From assembly GCA_963660435.1 (NCBI GenBank), contig CAVKYI010000002.1, positions 124,001 to 188,000 on the forward strand: DNA of 64,000 nucleotides, in the 5' to 3' direction. Below the pieces are notes generated by a model that worked only from the letters and a program-made list of their open reading frames with translations, did not search any database and was not told where the DNA came from. Of the stretch, positions 33,344 through 40,893 are shown one piece after another. The translations under genes and the position numbers were made by a program. This DNA is from Hallerella sp963660435 (lineage in GTDB: Bacteria; Fibrobacterota; Fibrobacteria; Fibrobacterales; Fibrobacteraceae). Position 1 is the first letter of the stretch. Every line of letters begins with the position of its first letter.

Positions 33344-35503
33344 TTACCAGTTCGCTCCGACCTGAAAAAAAACGCTAAAGTCCTTCAAGTCCTTGAGCTT
33401 CGAGAAATCGTCCAGGGAGACGAGGCGATGCAAGCCCAGGCGCAAGTCGATCGTCCGATAGGCAAGGCGAAGCGTCGGTTCAAGGAGCAAGCGATTCGCA
33501 TCCAGATCGACAAAAGGGTTTTCTTCGAAATCGCGCATGTAGGAGGCGAAAAGCCAGGCGCCGAAAAGGCTACCATGCAGACCAAGGCTTGCACGGGCAG
33601 CCGCATAGTGGTGGGTCGCGGTTTCCAGAAAGTTAAAGGATTCGCTCCACGGGGAAAGCGCCGGATGCATCCGATACCAGAGATCCACGGCCCGAATCGT
33701 TCCGCCACTCCATGTAGCGAGCGGATCGGGATAGACATAGCCCTTGCCCGATTCCCGGCGAACGTGAATTCCCGCTAGCGCGCCAAGTCCAAAGGAGACA
33801 AAACGTGTCGGAGCAAAAAGCTTCTGGGCGTCGAGCGTCAAGGCCAGGTAGAGCGGAGCGTCGCCCGTACCGTCCGTCAGGTTCACCGATCGAAATCCCA
33901 GAGAGCCCGAAATCCGGTAGCCCTTGTCTCCAAACCATTCTTCGAATCCCTCGCGGTTTCGTACAAACGAAATCTTCGGGTACAGGGTATTTACAAAAAA
34001 GCTCTCTGTCTCGCGAAATGTCCTGAATTCGGATTTTCCAATCAGGACGTCCAGCGAAAAATCCGCCAGGGAATCCTTCCAGGCAAAGCGCATTTCCGCA
34101 TCGTTTTCGCGAAGCTCGCGGATGCGCAAGTTTCGAGTGGACGCTGCAAAATACCCGAGAAGCGGACGTTTCCTCGCGATGTTTCCCCATACGGAAAATT
34201 CTCCGCGATAGGCAAAAAGTCCGCGCATCAGAAATCCGGGACGAACCGCATACGAATGTTCCCCGACAAAGCCATCTACGGAAAGCGCGTATTCAAACTG
34301 GTTTACAAAGCGAAAATCCACCCCCGCATACGCCAAGGGTCCCGTCAAGTTGGACCCGAAACCGCCGAGGCGAATTTCAAGGATCGAAGTCGCCGTTGCG
34401 GAGACCTGGGCGAGTCCCGCCGAATCCATCCCGATCTGTACGGAATCATAGAATGGCGATTCCGCGATTCGCTTCAGGAAGTTGCTCGGCGCGTCAATGC
34501 CCGTATCGGAAAAGTTCCAGCGAGACGAAATGTCGGAATAGTAGATAGAGGGAATCCGCTCAAAGGACGGATCGATCTTAAAACGCGGAAGGATGGAATC
34601 CGACGGTCCGAACGGCTCGCCTTTTCGCGCGACTATCGAAGAAAGTTCGCCCAGTTTCCTTTCCATGTCCGAATACCCCGCCTGCATCCATTCGAGCGGA
34701 GAACTTTTGGAAAGCGAATGGGGGCGAACCGTGACAATGCGACGTTCCGAATCTTTTCGCGCACGGATAAACGCCAAGGCATTCTGGAATCCCGATACGG
34801 CAAGCGGCTCTTCCTCGAAACCGTCCTCCCGGACCGGGTAGGCCATGACATAGATGGAAAAGGCTGTCGAATCGTCCGGAAAGAACGATGGACATTTCTC
34901 GCCCGAAGCCGATGAAAGCGGTATCGCATCCATTACCGACGAAGCTACCAGCAAGCCGGCCTTGCAGGAAAGCGCGGAAAAGGGTATTAACGTAGAATCC
35001 GTCCGCGTCAAGGCTTCTTGCAGTCGAAGGCGAAAGAGAGACTGTTTCAAGAAGGCGACATCCGGTTCCAGGGATTTTGGCTTCAGCCTGGCGCGCCCAG
35101 ACGAATCCCCGAAAAAGGAAAAGCGGAACGCTAGCGCAGGCTCGCCCGAGAAGGCGATCGGCAGGTCAAGCGGTTTCTCTTGCGGCGTCTGCGGCAAGAC
35201 CTGCGAGACAAAAAGCGTGTCGGTCAAGATCCGCTGGATTTCGTCGAGTTCAAGGCCAGAAGCCCAGAGCGACCCGACGAAGGCTCCCCACGAAGTTCCG
35301 GCAATGGAATCCACGGAAATTCGATAATCCCTGATGGCATACAGGACACCGAGCGAATACCAGGGAGACCGACTCCCACCCCCTAGGTAAAGGACCGTTT
35401 TTTCACCCGGCTGTACCGTTCGAGGCATCGACAGAGAATCGTCCGCCGCAAAGGAAAGCGATAGCGCCATGAAAAGGAAAACCCATACCCGAAAAAAACG
35501 CAT
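33344..35503 (-). CDS. Patatin-like phospholipase with C-terminal outer-membrane barrel
   Basis: A 719-residue exported protein: signal peptide (residues 1-19), patatin domain (about 30-290) and a long beta-strand-rich region (about 320-719) ending in VFFQVGANW, typical of a surface-anchoring beta-barrel as in PlpD-type (type Vd) proteins. The oxyanion loop is LGGGSRSPWYSLG and the nucleophile is in GTSWG. The usual catalytic Asp-Gly-Gly/Ala motif is not obvious; EDGFEEE is a weak candidate. It would be a surface lipase/esterase. Twelve bases downstream of two PilT-like ATPase genes. Confidence 0.85.
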   Translation of the reverse strand: MRFFRVWVFLFMALSLSFAADDSLSMPRTVQPGEKTVLYLGGGSRSPWYSLGVLYAIRDYRISVDSIAGTSWGAFVGSLWASGLELDEIQRILTDTLFVSQVLPQTPQEKPLDLPIAFSGEPALAFRFSFFGDSSGRARLKPKSLEPDVAFLKQSLFRLRLQEALTRTDSTLIPFSALSCKAGLLVASSVMDAIPLSSASGEKCPSFFPDDSTAFSIYVMAYPVREDGFEEEPLAVSGFQNALAFIRARKDSERRIVTVRPHSLSKSSPLEWMQAGYSDMERKLGELSSIVARKGEPFGPSDSILPRFKIDPSFERIPSIYYSDISSRWNFSDTGIDAPSNFLKRIAESPFYDSVQIGMDSAGLAQVSATATSILEIRLGGFGSNLTGPLAYAGVDFRFVNQFEYALSVDGFVGEHSYAVRPGFLMRGLFAYRGEFSVWGNIARKRPLLGYFAASTRNLRIRELRENDAEMRFAWKDSLADFSLDVLIGKSEFRTFRETESFFVNTLYPKISFVRNREGFEEWFGDKGYRISGSLGFRSVNLTDGTGDAPLYLALTLDAQKLFAPTRFVSFGLGALAGIHVRRESGKGYVYPDPLATWSGGTIRAVDLWYRMHPALSPWSESFNFLETATHHYAAARASLGLHGSLFGAWLFASYMRDFEENPFVDLDANRLLLEPTLRLAYRTIDLRLGLHRLVSLDDFSKLKDLKDFSVFFQVGANW

Positions 35504-35515
35504 CGCTATCCCGAA

Positions 35516-36409
35516 CTAGGCTTGGCGCAAAGCGGAAATCTTTTCCAGTTCGCCCGAAGCGATCAGCTGCGCGACGCTCGAATCGACGCAGAGAACATCC
35601 CACGACGGGGCAAAGGACTTTCCGTCCCGAGAAAGAACAAGCCTTTGGAAAACGATAGCCCGAAGATTTGCCGCAAGCATCGCCCGAACCTGTTTCTTGC
35701 CTTCGCCAAGATCTGCCGAAGATAGATAGGCGAGGACATCTCGCGCAGAACCCGCGGTAAACGTCGAAACGACCAGCGCGCCCGAAGCGGCGGCACGAAG
35801 CGCCGGAAGCAGGACGCGGTCATCAAGATCCCCGAGAAAGAACAAATCCGTTCCCGAACGAATTCCCTGCAGGATCTCGTCTTCCTGGGAAACCTTGGAA
35901 CGCTTCCGTTGCACAAGGCACGACCCCGTCCGAAGCCGATATTCGGGAAGCAAGTCCAAAAAGCTCGCCCGGAGCGTTCGCCGCGAACAAAGTTCGGAAA
36001 CAAAGGCGGAAGCGGTCGTTGTCTTTCCCGAAACCATGGGGCCGGTAAACAGGATAAGACCGGATTCCGCCCCAAGCAGGCTCGTCGCCTCTTCGGGAAA
36101 GGAGAGGTTCGAAAGTTCCGGAGAATCCAGCCCGACAGGCCGCAAGACCGCCACCTTGCCAAACGCTTCGCGAGAATAGCGCACGCGCCATTCCGTCTTT
36201 GCCCAAGGTCCTCCGCGAAACGACCCGCTTTCTCCGGCAAGGGACCCGAAAAACCGTTCCAGATCGCCAAAAGCGAGCGGTTCCGCATTCGGGATGTTCC
36301 TTACGCGACCCGCGATGCGAAGCGCCGGGAGAAATCCCTCGGCAAGAATCAAATCCACCGCTCCGACTTGCAAAGCGTATTCCAGAACGCTATCCAAAGA
36401 ATCTGCCAT
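35516..36409 (-). CDS. PilT-like ATPase, degenerate (short paralogue)
   Basis: A 297-residue PilT/PilU-type protein: an N-terminal domain (LEYALQVGAVDLILAEGFLPALRIAGRV, parallel to PilT ASDLHL) and a RecA-like domain. Walker A is intact in type (GPMVSGKTTT). The Asp-box Glu is not recognisable (ASFLDLLPEYRL), Walker B reads TDLFFLGDLDD where PilT has GEMRD, and the His box reads GALVVSTFTAGSA without His. The C-terminus LRAIVFQRLVL follows PilT. ATP may bind, but hydrolysis is doubtful. AGGAAA precedes the ATG at 36409. No pilin genes are nearby. Confidence 0.8.
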   Translation of the reverse strand: MADSLDSVLEYALQVGAVDLILAEGFLPALRIAGRVRNIPNAEPLAFGDLERFFGSLAGESGSFRGGPWAKTEWRVRYSREAFGKVAVLRPVGLDSPELSNLSFPEEATSLLGAESGLILFTGPMVSGKTTTASAFVSELCSRRTLRASFLDLLPEYRLRTGSCLVQRKRSKVSQEDEILQGIRSGTDLFFLGDLDDRVLLPALRAAASGALVVSTFTAGSARDVLAYLSSADLGEGKKQVRAMLAANLRAIVFQRLVLSRDGKSFAPSWDVLCVDSSVAQLIASGELEKISALRQA

Positions 36410-36419
36410 ATCGAATTTC

Positions 36420-38024
36420 CTATTTTTTCGGGCGGTAGGCGGCAAAGCGGTGACGGTTCAAGGAACGCCGCCAAGCGTCTTCTCCGCGGATAAATCCCGA
36501 ATCCACCAGATTTTGCAAGGAATCGTCGAGCGAGAGTCCCTGCTCCCTAGACATCGCAATCGCCTGGGGCAACCGGGAAAGCTCCCTTCGACGGATAATG
36601 TCCACAACCGAAGCAGTCACCTTCAGGGCTTCCACGGCAAGGACCCAGCCTTGGCCCTCGATGACGGGAAGCAGATGTTGCACCACGATTCCCTTCAGTT
36701 CGTTCGACAGCGCGCTTGCCAGAGCCTCTTCCCCATCTCCGGCTTCGGCAAGCAGGCGGGAAAGCAGGCCGTAAATATCGTTTCCCGTCGTTACGGCAAA
36801 GACCAGGGCACCCGAAGACGCGGCCCGAAGGAGGGTCCAGAGTTCGTCGAGAGATTCCAGATGGTCGAACAGGATGACATCCGCTCCCGCGCGAACGGCG
36901 TCCCGAACAGCCTCGCTTCCGGAGCGCACGTGCAGACCGACTTCCTTTTGGAGCACAAGTCCGCGCGTTCCCTGGAGAACGCGCTCAATCGGTTTTTCGA
37001 CCGTTTCGAGAAGAACGTCCCGAGAACGCAGAATCGCCTCCCCAAACGCGCCAAGAGTCGTCGAACGACCGCTTTCCGACGAACCGGCGATAAGTACAAG
37101 CCCGCTCGAAAGCTTTGGGAAATCCGCGCAGAACGGCGGCAGATACAGCTTGTCGATAGACACCGATGTCGAAGAGATCAGGCGAATCGAAAGCGCCGGA
37201 ACCGTATCGTTCCATGTAATCGTCAAGCGATTCCGGCCTGCGCCCGGAATGGCGAAGGACTTGCTGAAATCCACCCCCACCACGGGTTCGTAACCGTCCG
37301 CGAAACCGCTTTTCGCTTCGGAAAGATATTCGGAAAGCCGCGACGCGTCGCAAGGCGAATCGTTCGCATAGACAAGCTTTCCAAATACGCGGAACGCTAT
37401 CGGAAACTTTTCGGAAAGATAGACGTCCGTCGCTTCGCGCTTCCGGGCAAAGGCAATAATCTGCGAGAGGGAATTTTCCGAAGAAAGACTCTCCGGAATC
37501 TCGACCGTTCCTTCCCCGTTTTCGATTTCGAAGCGATCCGGCAAATTCTCTTCCGGTTCGGAAACGTCGGCAGTCTCTTCCGGCAGAAAAACGGTGACCG
37601 GCGCGATGCTCGTCTGTTCGAGACCCGCCACCTTTTCTATCTGGACGCTCGTCGCGTTCGCCTGGCCATATGGATTGTTTCCTTCCAAGGCTATCGGCGC
37701 TTCGGAAGTTTCGACCTGTTTTGCGGTTTCGACAAGAGGCGCCGTTTCCCGGGCAGGGGCAGGGGTCGAACTCTTCGGAGCCGGTCGTTCGAACGAACCT
37801 GTCGAGGCCTTCTCCTTTTCCGCCGCATTCAGCTTGACTTCCAGATCCCGAACGTAGGATTCCACCGCATCGTAAGTCGTCCGGTCGAGAATCCCCTTTT
37901 CGAGCAAAAGCAAGCCCAGGTCGTGCGTTTCGTCCATTCTCCCCCAGAATTCCTGGATCTGCGCCTTCGTGACCAGATTGTTCGAGAAGAGAACCTTCGC
38001 CATTATCTGATTTCTTGTCATCAT
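36420..38024 (-). CDS. PilT/GspE-like ATPase, degenerate (long paralogue)
   Basis: A 534-residue protein: an MshEN-like N-terminal segment (NNLVTKAQIQEFWGRM, LGLLLLEKGILDRTTYDAV), a low-complexity linker (90-180), then PilT-type N2 and RecA domains. Walker A reads GSSESGRST, with Arg for the invariant Lys; the Asp-box Glu survives (LETVEKPIE); Walker B reads ADVILFDHLES; the His box reads GALVFAVTTGND without His. ELKGIVVQHLLPVIEGQG follows PilT. The defects differ from those in the short paralogue, so the two might form a mixed ring. The start overlaps the permease stop (ATGA). Confidence 0.8.
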   Translation of the reverse strand: MMTRNQIMAKVLFSNNLVTKAQIQEFWGRMDETHDLGLLLLEKGILDRTTYDAVESYVRDLEVKLNAAEKEKASTGSFERPAPKSSTPAPARETAPLVETAKQVETSEAPIALEGNNPYGQANATSVQIEKVAGLEQTSIAPVTVFLPEETADVSEPEENLPDRFEIENGEGTVEIPESLSSENSLSQIIAFARKREATDVYLSEKFPIAFRVFGKLVYANDSPCDASRLSEYLSEAKSGFADGYEPVVGVDFSKSFAIPGAGRNRLTITWNDTVPALSIRLISSTSVSIDKLYLPPFCADFPKLSSGLVLIAGSSESGRSTTLGAFGEAILRSRDVLLETVEKPIERVLQGTRGLVLQKEVGLHVRSGSEAVRDAVRAGADVILFDHLESLDELWTLLRAASSGALVFAVTTGNDIYGLLSRLLAEAGDGEEALASALSNELKGIVVQHLLPVIEGQGWVLAVEALKVTASVVDIIRRRELSRLPQAIAMSREQGLSLDDSLQNLVDSGFIRGEDAWRRSLNRHRFAAYRPKK

Positions 38025-38824
38025 ACAAAATCCCTGCGGCTAAACCACCAGCTAGAAACGGCAAGGAAAATTCCGATATAGCCTATCGCATACAGACTGT
38101 TCCACAGGACATAGTGAGGAGGAAGCGCAATGCCGTGCACGACATACGCCGCGATGTCGTAGCGATACAGGCCGGGAAAAACGGCGTGGACGATTTCGGC
38201 GGCCTTTTCCATCACGACGCTTTCCGTCCCTTCGACTTCACCCATTCGACGGACAAAGCGCACCTGTTCCATCAGCTCGTCCGATAGCCTGCCGGCGATA
38301 TAGACGCCGATCGTAAAAAGCGCGGAAAGGACCGGCGTAGAAAAGGTCGAAAACAGGAGCGCGACCGCGACGACAATCGCCATTTCCCAAAAAATCAGGA
38401 ATACCGCCCAGAGGAGCGAAAGCGTCGGACCGGATCCCGTCCACAGGAGAATCGCGTAATAGACAGAAGTAAGCAAAAGGAGATGGACCGCGATGACAGC
38501 CAGAAGCCCCAGATACTTTCCGACAATGAAGACCGCCCGGCCGATAGGCTTCGAAAGAAGCGTCAGGACTGTCCTTCCCTGGATTTCCTTCTGGACAAGG
38601 CCGATTCCGACAAAGACCGAAATCAGAAGCCCCGACAGGGACATGATGCTGAGCGTCGTCGATTTTATCACGTGGGCACGATCGAAGACGGACCATTCCC
38701 CGAGCAGGATGCTGAAGAAAGCGAGGGCTATCGCCAGAAAAACGATATTGTAGAGAATCTTGTTTCGCACCGATTCGCGAAAGGTATTCAGCGCGATAAT
38801 TCCGACATTCTTAATGTTCTGCAC
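38021..38824 (-). CDS. ABC-2 type transporter permease
   Basis: A 267-residue membrane protein with about six helices, typical of ABC-2 permeases related to NosY/CcmB-type: an N-terminal cytoplasmic helix (ALNTFRESVRNKILYNIVF), QGRTVLTLLSKPIGRAVFIVGKYLG after the second helix, and a C-terminal helix with a basic tail. It overlaps the ATPase gene by 14 bases, so the two form one transporter. The exported substrate is unknown. Confidence 0.9.
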   Translation of the reverse strand: MQNIKNVGIIALNTFRESVRNKILYNIVFLAIALAFFSILLGEWSVFDRAHVIKSTTLSIMSLSGLLISVFVGIGLVQKEIQGRTVLTLLSKPIGRAVFIVGKYLGLLAVIAVHLLLLTSVYYAILLWTGSGPTLSLLWAVFLIFWEMAIVVAVALLFSTFSTPVLSALFTIGVYIAGRLSDELMEQVRFVRRMGEVEGTESVVMEKAAEIVHAVFPGLYRYDIAAYVVHGIALPPHYVLWNSLYAIGYIGIFLAVSSWWFSRRDFV

Positions 38825-39725
38825 GAGCGATTTCCTCCGTCAAGACATCTTCGAGACTTGGCCGCTGGTGTTCGACGCGTTCCACGGGAAGTCCCGATCG
38901 AAGACAAAAATCAAGGAACCTGTCGCGCGCAAGCGAATCCCGGCAGACCCATTCCCGCGGAGTCGTTCCCTGGGGCCTGACGCCTTCGGGGACATCCTGT
39001 TCGGGAATATCCACCGAGACGTGGACGTGGTATTCCGCGGAAGCGTTCGACGTAAAGTCATCGACCGTTCCCTCGCGGACGATTTTCCCACCGACAATCA
39101 TCGCGACACGGTGACTGATCGTTTCGACATCCGACAGCAAGTGGCTCGAATAGAAGACAGTAACGCCTTCCCGGTTGAGCGAAAGGATCGCTTCGCGGAC
39201 ATCCTTTCTGCCCACGGGATCGAGCCCGCTCATCGGTTCGTCCAGAACTAGAAGTTCCGGTTTCGAAAGAATGGCCTGCGCGATTCCTACACGCTGCGTC
39301 ATTCCCTTCGAATAGGTGCGAAGACGCCTGTCAATCCAGTCCTTGTTCGCGTTCAAGAGCGAAAGCGCCCACTCCACGCGCTCTTCCAGAAGGCCACCGG
39401 AAAGACCGCAAAGCCTTCCGTAAAAGCGCATCAGCTCGCGCCCCGTCAGGTAATCGTAAAAATAGGGCTGTTCCGGCGAATATCCCAGATGGCGACGGCT
39501 TTCCACGTCCGAAGGGTCTCGACCGGCGACAAGAATCTTTCCCGAATCCCTGCGGAGAAGTCCGGTCAAGAGCTTGATCGTCGTCGATTTTCCCGCACCG
39601 TTCGGGCCGATGAATCCATAGATGACACCTTTCGGGACATGGAACGACACACCCGAAAGCGCCTTTTTCGGGCGCAAGAGAAAACCCGTTCGATAGGTTT
39701 TCTGGAGATTTTCGACCAGAATCAT
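38811..39725 (-). CDS. ABC transporter ATP-binding protein
   Basis: A 304-residue ABC-2 ATPase: Walker A GPNGAGKST near 41, Q-loop PEQPYFYDYLTG, signature variant YSKGMTQRVGIAQA, Walker B LLVLDEPMSGLDP, and the H-loop YSSHLLSDVE. All catalytic elements are intact, unlike the PilT-like partners downstream. The C-terminal 80 residues are a typical accessory region. Its start overlaps the stop of the small membrane protein (ATGA). Confidence 0.93.
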   Translation of the reverse strand: MILVENLQKTYRTGFLLRPKKALSGVSFHVPKGVIYGFIGPNGAGKSTTIKLLTGLLRRDSGKILVAGRDPSDVESRRHLGYSPEQPYFYDYLTGRELMRFYGRLCGLSGGLLEERVEWALSLLNANKDWIDRRLRTYSKGMTQRVGIAQAILSKPELLVLDEPMSGLDPVGRKDVREAILSLNREGVTVFYSSHLLSDVETISHRVAMIVGGKIVREGTVDDFTSNASAEYHVHVSVDIPEQDVPEGVRPQGTTPREWVCRDSLARDRFLDFCLRSGLPVERVEHQRPSLEDVLTEEIARAEH

Positions 39726-39958
39726 TTTTCGTCCTCTTCGCCCTTCGCGATTTTTCTCAGGGTCTTGCGGTTAAAGAAATAATAGAGGACCGCTCCGACC
39801 AGATAGATCAAGAGCCCCGCATAGAAGAAATAGGAAAGGGAAGAAACGGGAAATCCCGGGAAGATCCTGTTGAGCAGCGGATGTCCGAAAAAGTACACCA
39901 GAACGAGAAGAACGCCTAGAATCCGAAGCGCGTATGTCATTCCAACTTTCTTGTCCAT
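39722..39958 (-). CDS. Small two-helix membrane protein
   Basis: A 78-residue protein with two hydrophobic segments (YALRILGVLLVLVYFFGHPLL; YFFYAGLLIYLVGAVLYYFF) and a charged tail (RKIAKGEEDEK). No known family recognised. First gene of a six-gene coupled operon with the ABC pair, the two PilT-like ATPases and the patatin gene, so it may be an accessory subunit of the transporter. GGAGA precedes the ATG. Confidence 0.75.
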   Translation of the reverse strand: MDKKVGMTYALRILGVLLVLVYFFGHPLLNRIFPGFPVSSLSYFFYAGLLIYLVGAVLYYFFNRKTLRKIAKGEEDEK

Positions 39959-40106
39959 AAGAAATCTCCAAAAAGAAACCTTTCAAGGAAAAAATACACA
40001 TTAATGCCAAAAAGCGTTAGGCGAGCAGAGAAAATTCACCAGGGATCGGCCAGGAATAAATCCGGATTCCACTTTTTAAGGGTGGAGTTCGAAAAGCGGA
40101 AAGGAA

Positions 40107-40865
40107 CTATCCCTTCACGTGGATAGAGTCCGCAAATTCACGGAGCAGCGCCGGGTCCTTCACTTTTTCCCAGAGCGTTCCCGTCACGATGATCTGCGCA
40201 CCGGCCGAGACGCGCACGGAAGCGGCTTCGGGTTCCCGAATTCCGCCACCCGTGATAATCGTCATCTGGGTCGCCTTTCGCGTATAGGCGATATGCTCTA
40301 CCGGAACCGGCGTCTCGGCACCGGATCCCGCTTCCAGATAGACATAGCGCATGCCCATCAGCTCCGCGGCGATGGAATGCACCATCGAAAGCTTCGGCTT
40401 GTTCGACGGGACGGGCGTCGTGTTGCTGATATATTCCACGGCGGTGCGCTTTCCGCTCCCGATGAGCTCATAAGCGGTCGGAATCGCTTCGATGCCGAGA
40501 GACCTTACCAGGACGCCGCCACGAACCTGTTCGTCGATCAGATAGTTCGGATTGCGACCCGTCACAAGCGTCGTGAAAAGAATCGCGTCAAATCCGGGGA
40601 CGACCTGGGAGGCTCCGCCCGGAAAGAGGATTACAGGTAGCGGGACTTCCTTCTTCAAAGCCATGACCTGGGAAGGGAGCTTGAAGTTCCCCATGAACGA
40701 TCCGCCGACAAGAAGCACGTCCGCACCGTTCTCGGCAGCGAGCGTTCCCGCCTTGAGAAGGGACGTGTCGTCCGACGTGTCGGGATCGAGCAGCACGGCG
40801 AACAGGGCGCCGCGCCTTTCGATCGATTCGTTCAAGGCAGTCTCAATCTTACCTATTCTAAGCAT
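40107..40865 (-). CDS. Geranylgeranylglyceryl/heptaprenylglyceryl phosphate synthase family protein
   Basis: A 252-residue TIM-barrel prenyltransferase of the GGGP synthase/PcrB family: AVLLDPDTS near residue 24, LLVGGS, YLEAGSGAETPV and ITGGGIREPEAA are the sn-glycerol-1-phosphate and prenyl-diphosphate binding signatures. The enzyme joins a polyprenyl chain to glycerol-1-phosphate by an ether bond, the first step of archaeal-type lipids; FCB-group bacteria often carry it. The chain length and whether G1P is made here are unknown. ATG at 40865 (MLRIGKIE) has TATATT six bases upstream and no Shine-Dalgarno; the longer frame overlaps the giant gene upstream. Confidence 0.9.
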   Translation of the reverse strand: MLRIGKIETALNESIERRGALFAVLLDPDTSDDTSLLKAGTLAAENGADVLLVGGSFMGNFKLPSQVMALKKEVPLPVILFPGGASQVVPGFDAILFTTLVTGRNPNYLIDEQVRGGVLVRSLGIEAIPTAYELIGSGKRTAVEYISNTTPVPSNKPKLSMVHSIAAELMGMRYVYLEAGSGAETPVPVEHIAYTRKATQMTIITGGGIREPEAASVRVSAGAQIIVTGTLWEKVKDPALLREFADSIHVKG

Positions 40866-40871
40866 GGCGAA

Positions 40872-40877
40872 AATATA
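40872..40877 (-). promoter_or_regulatory. Probable -10 box (TATATT) of the GGGP synthase gene
   Basis: TATATT on the minus strand ends six bases before the ATG at 40865, inside the 28-base gap after the giant protein gene. Confidence 0.5.
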
Positions 40878-40893
40878 GGAAAGACTCGAAACG

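Noticed and set aside
36294..38081. 595-codon plus-strand frame opposite the PilT-like genes
   Set aside because: The minus-strand frames carry PilT motifs and coupled starts; this product is basic and featureless.
40020..40106. Terminator after the GGGP synthase gene
   Set aside because: Only a 5-bp TCCAC/GTGGA stem with no T-run was found, too weak to call.
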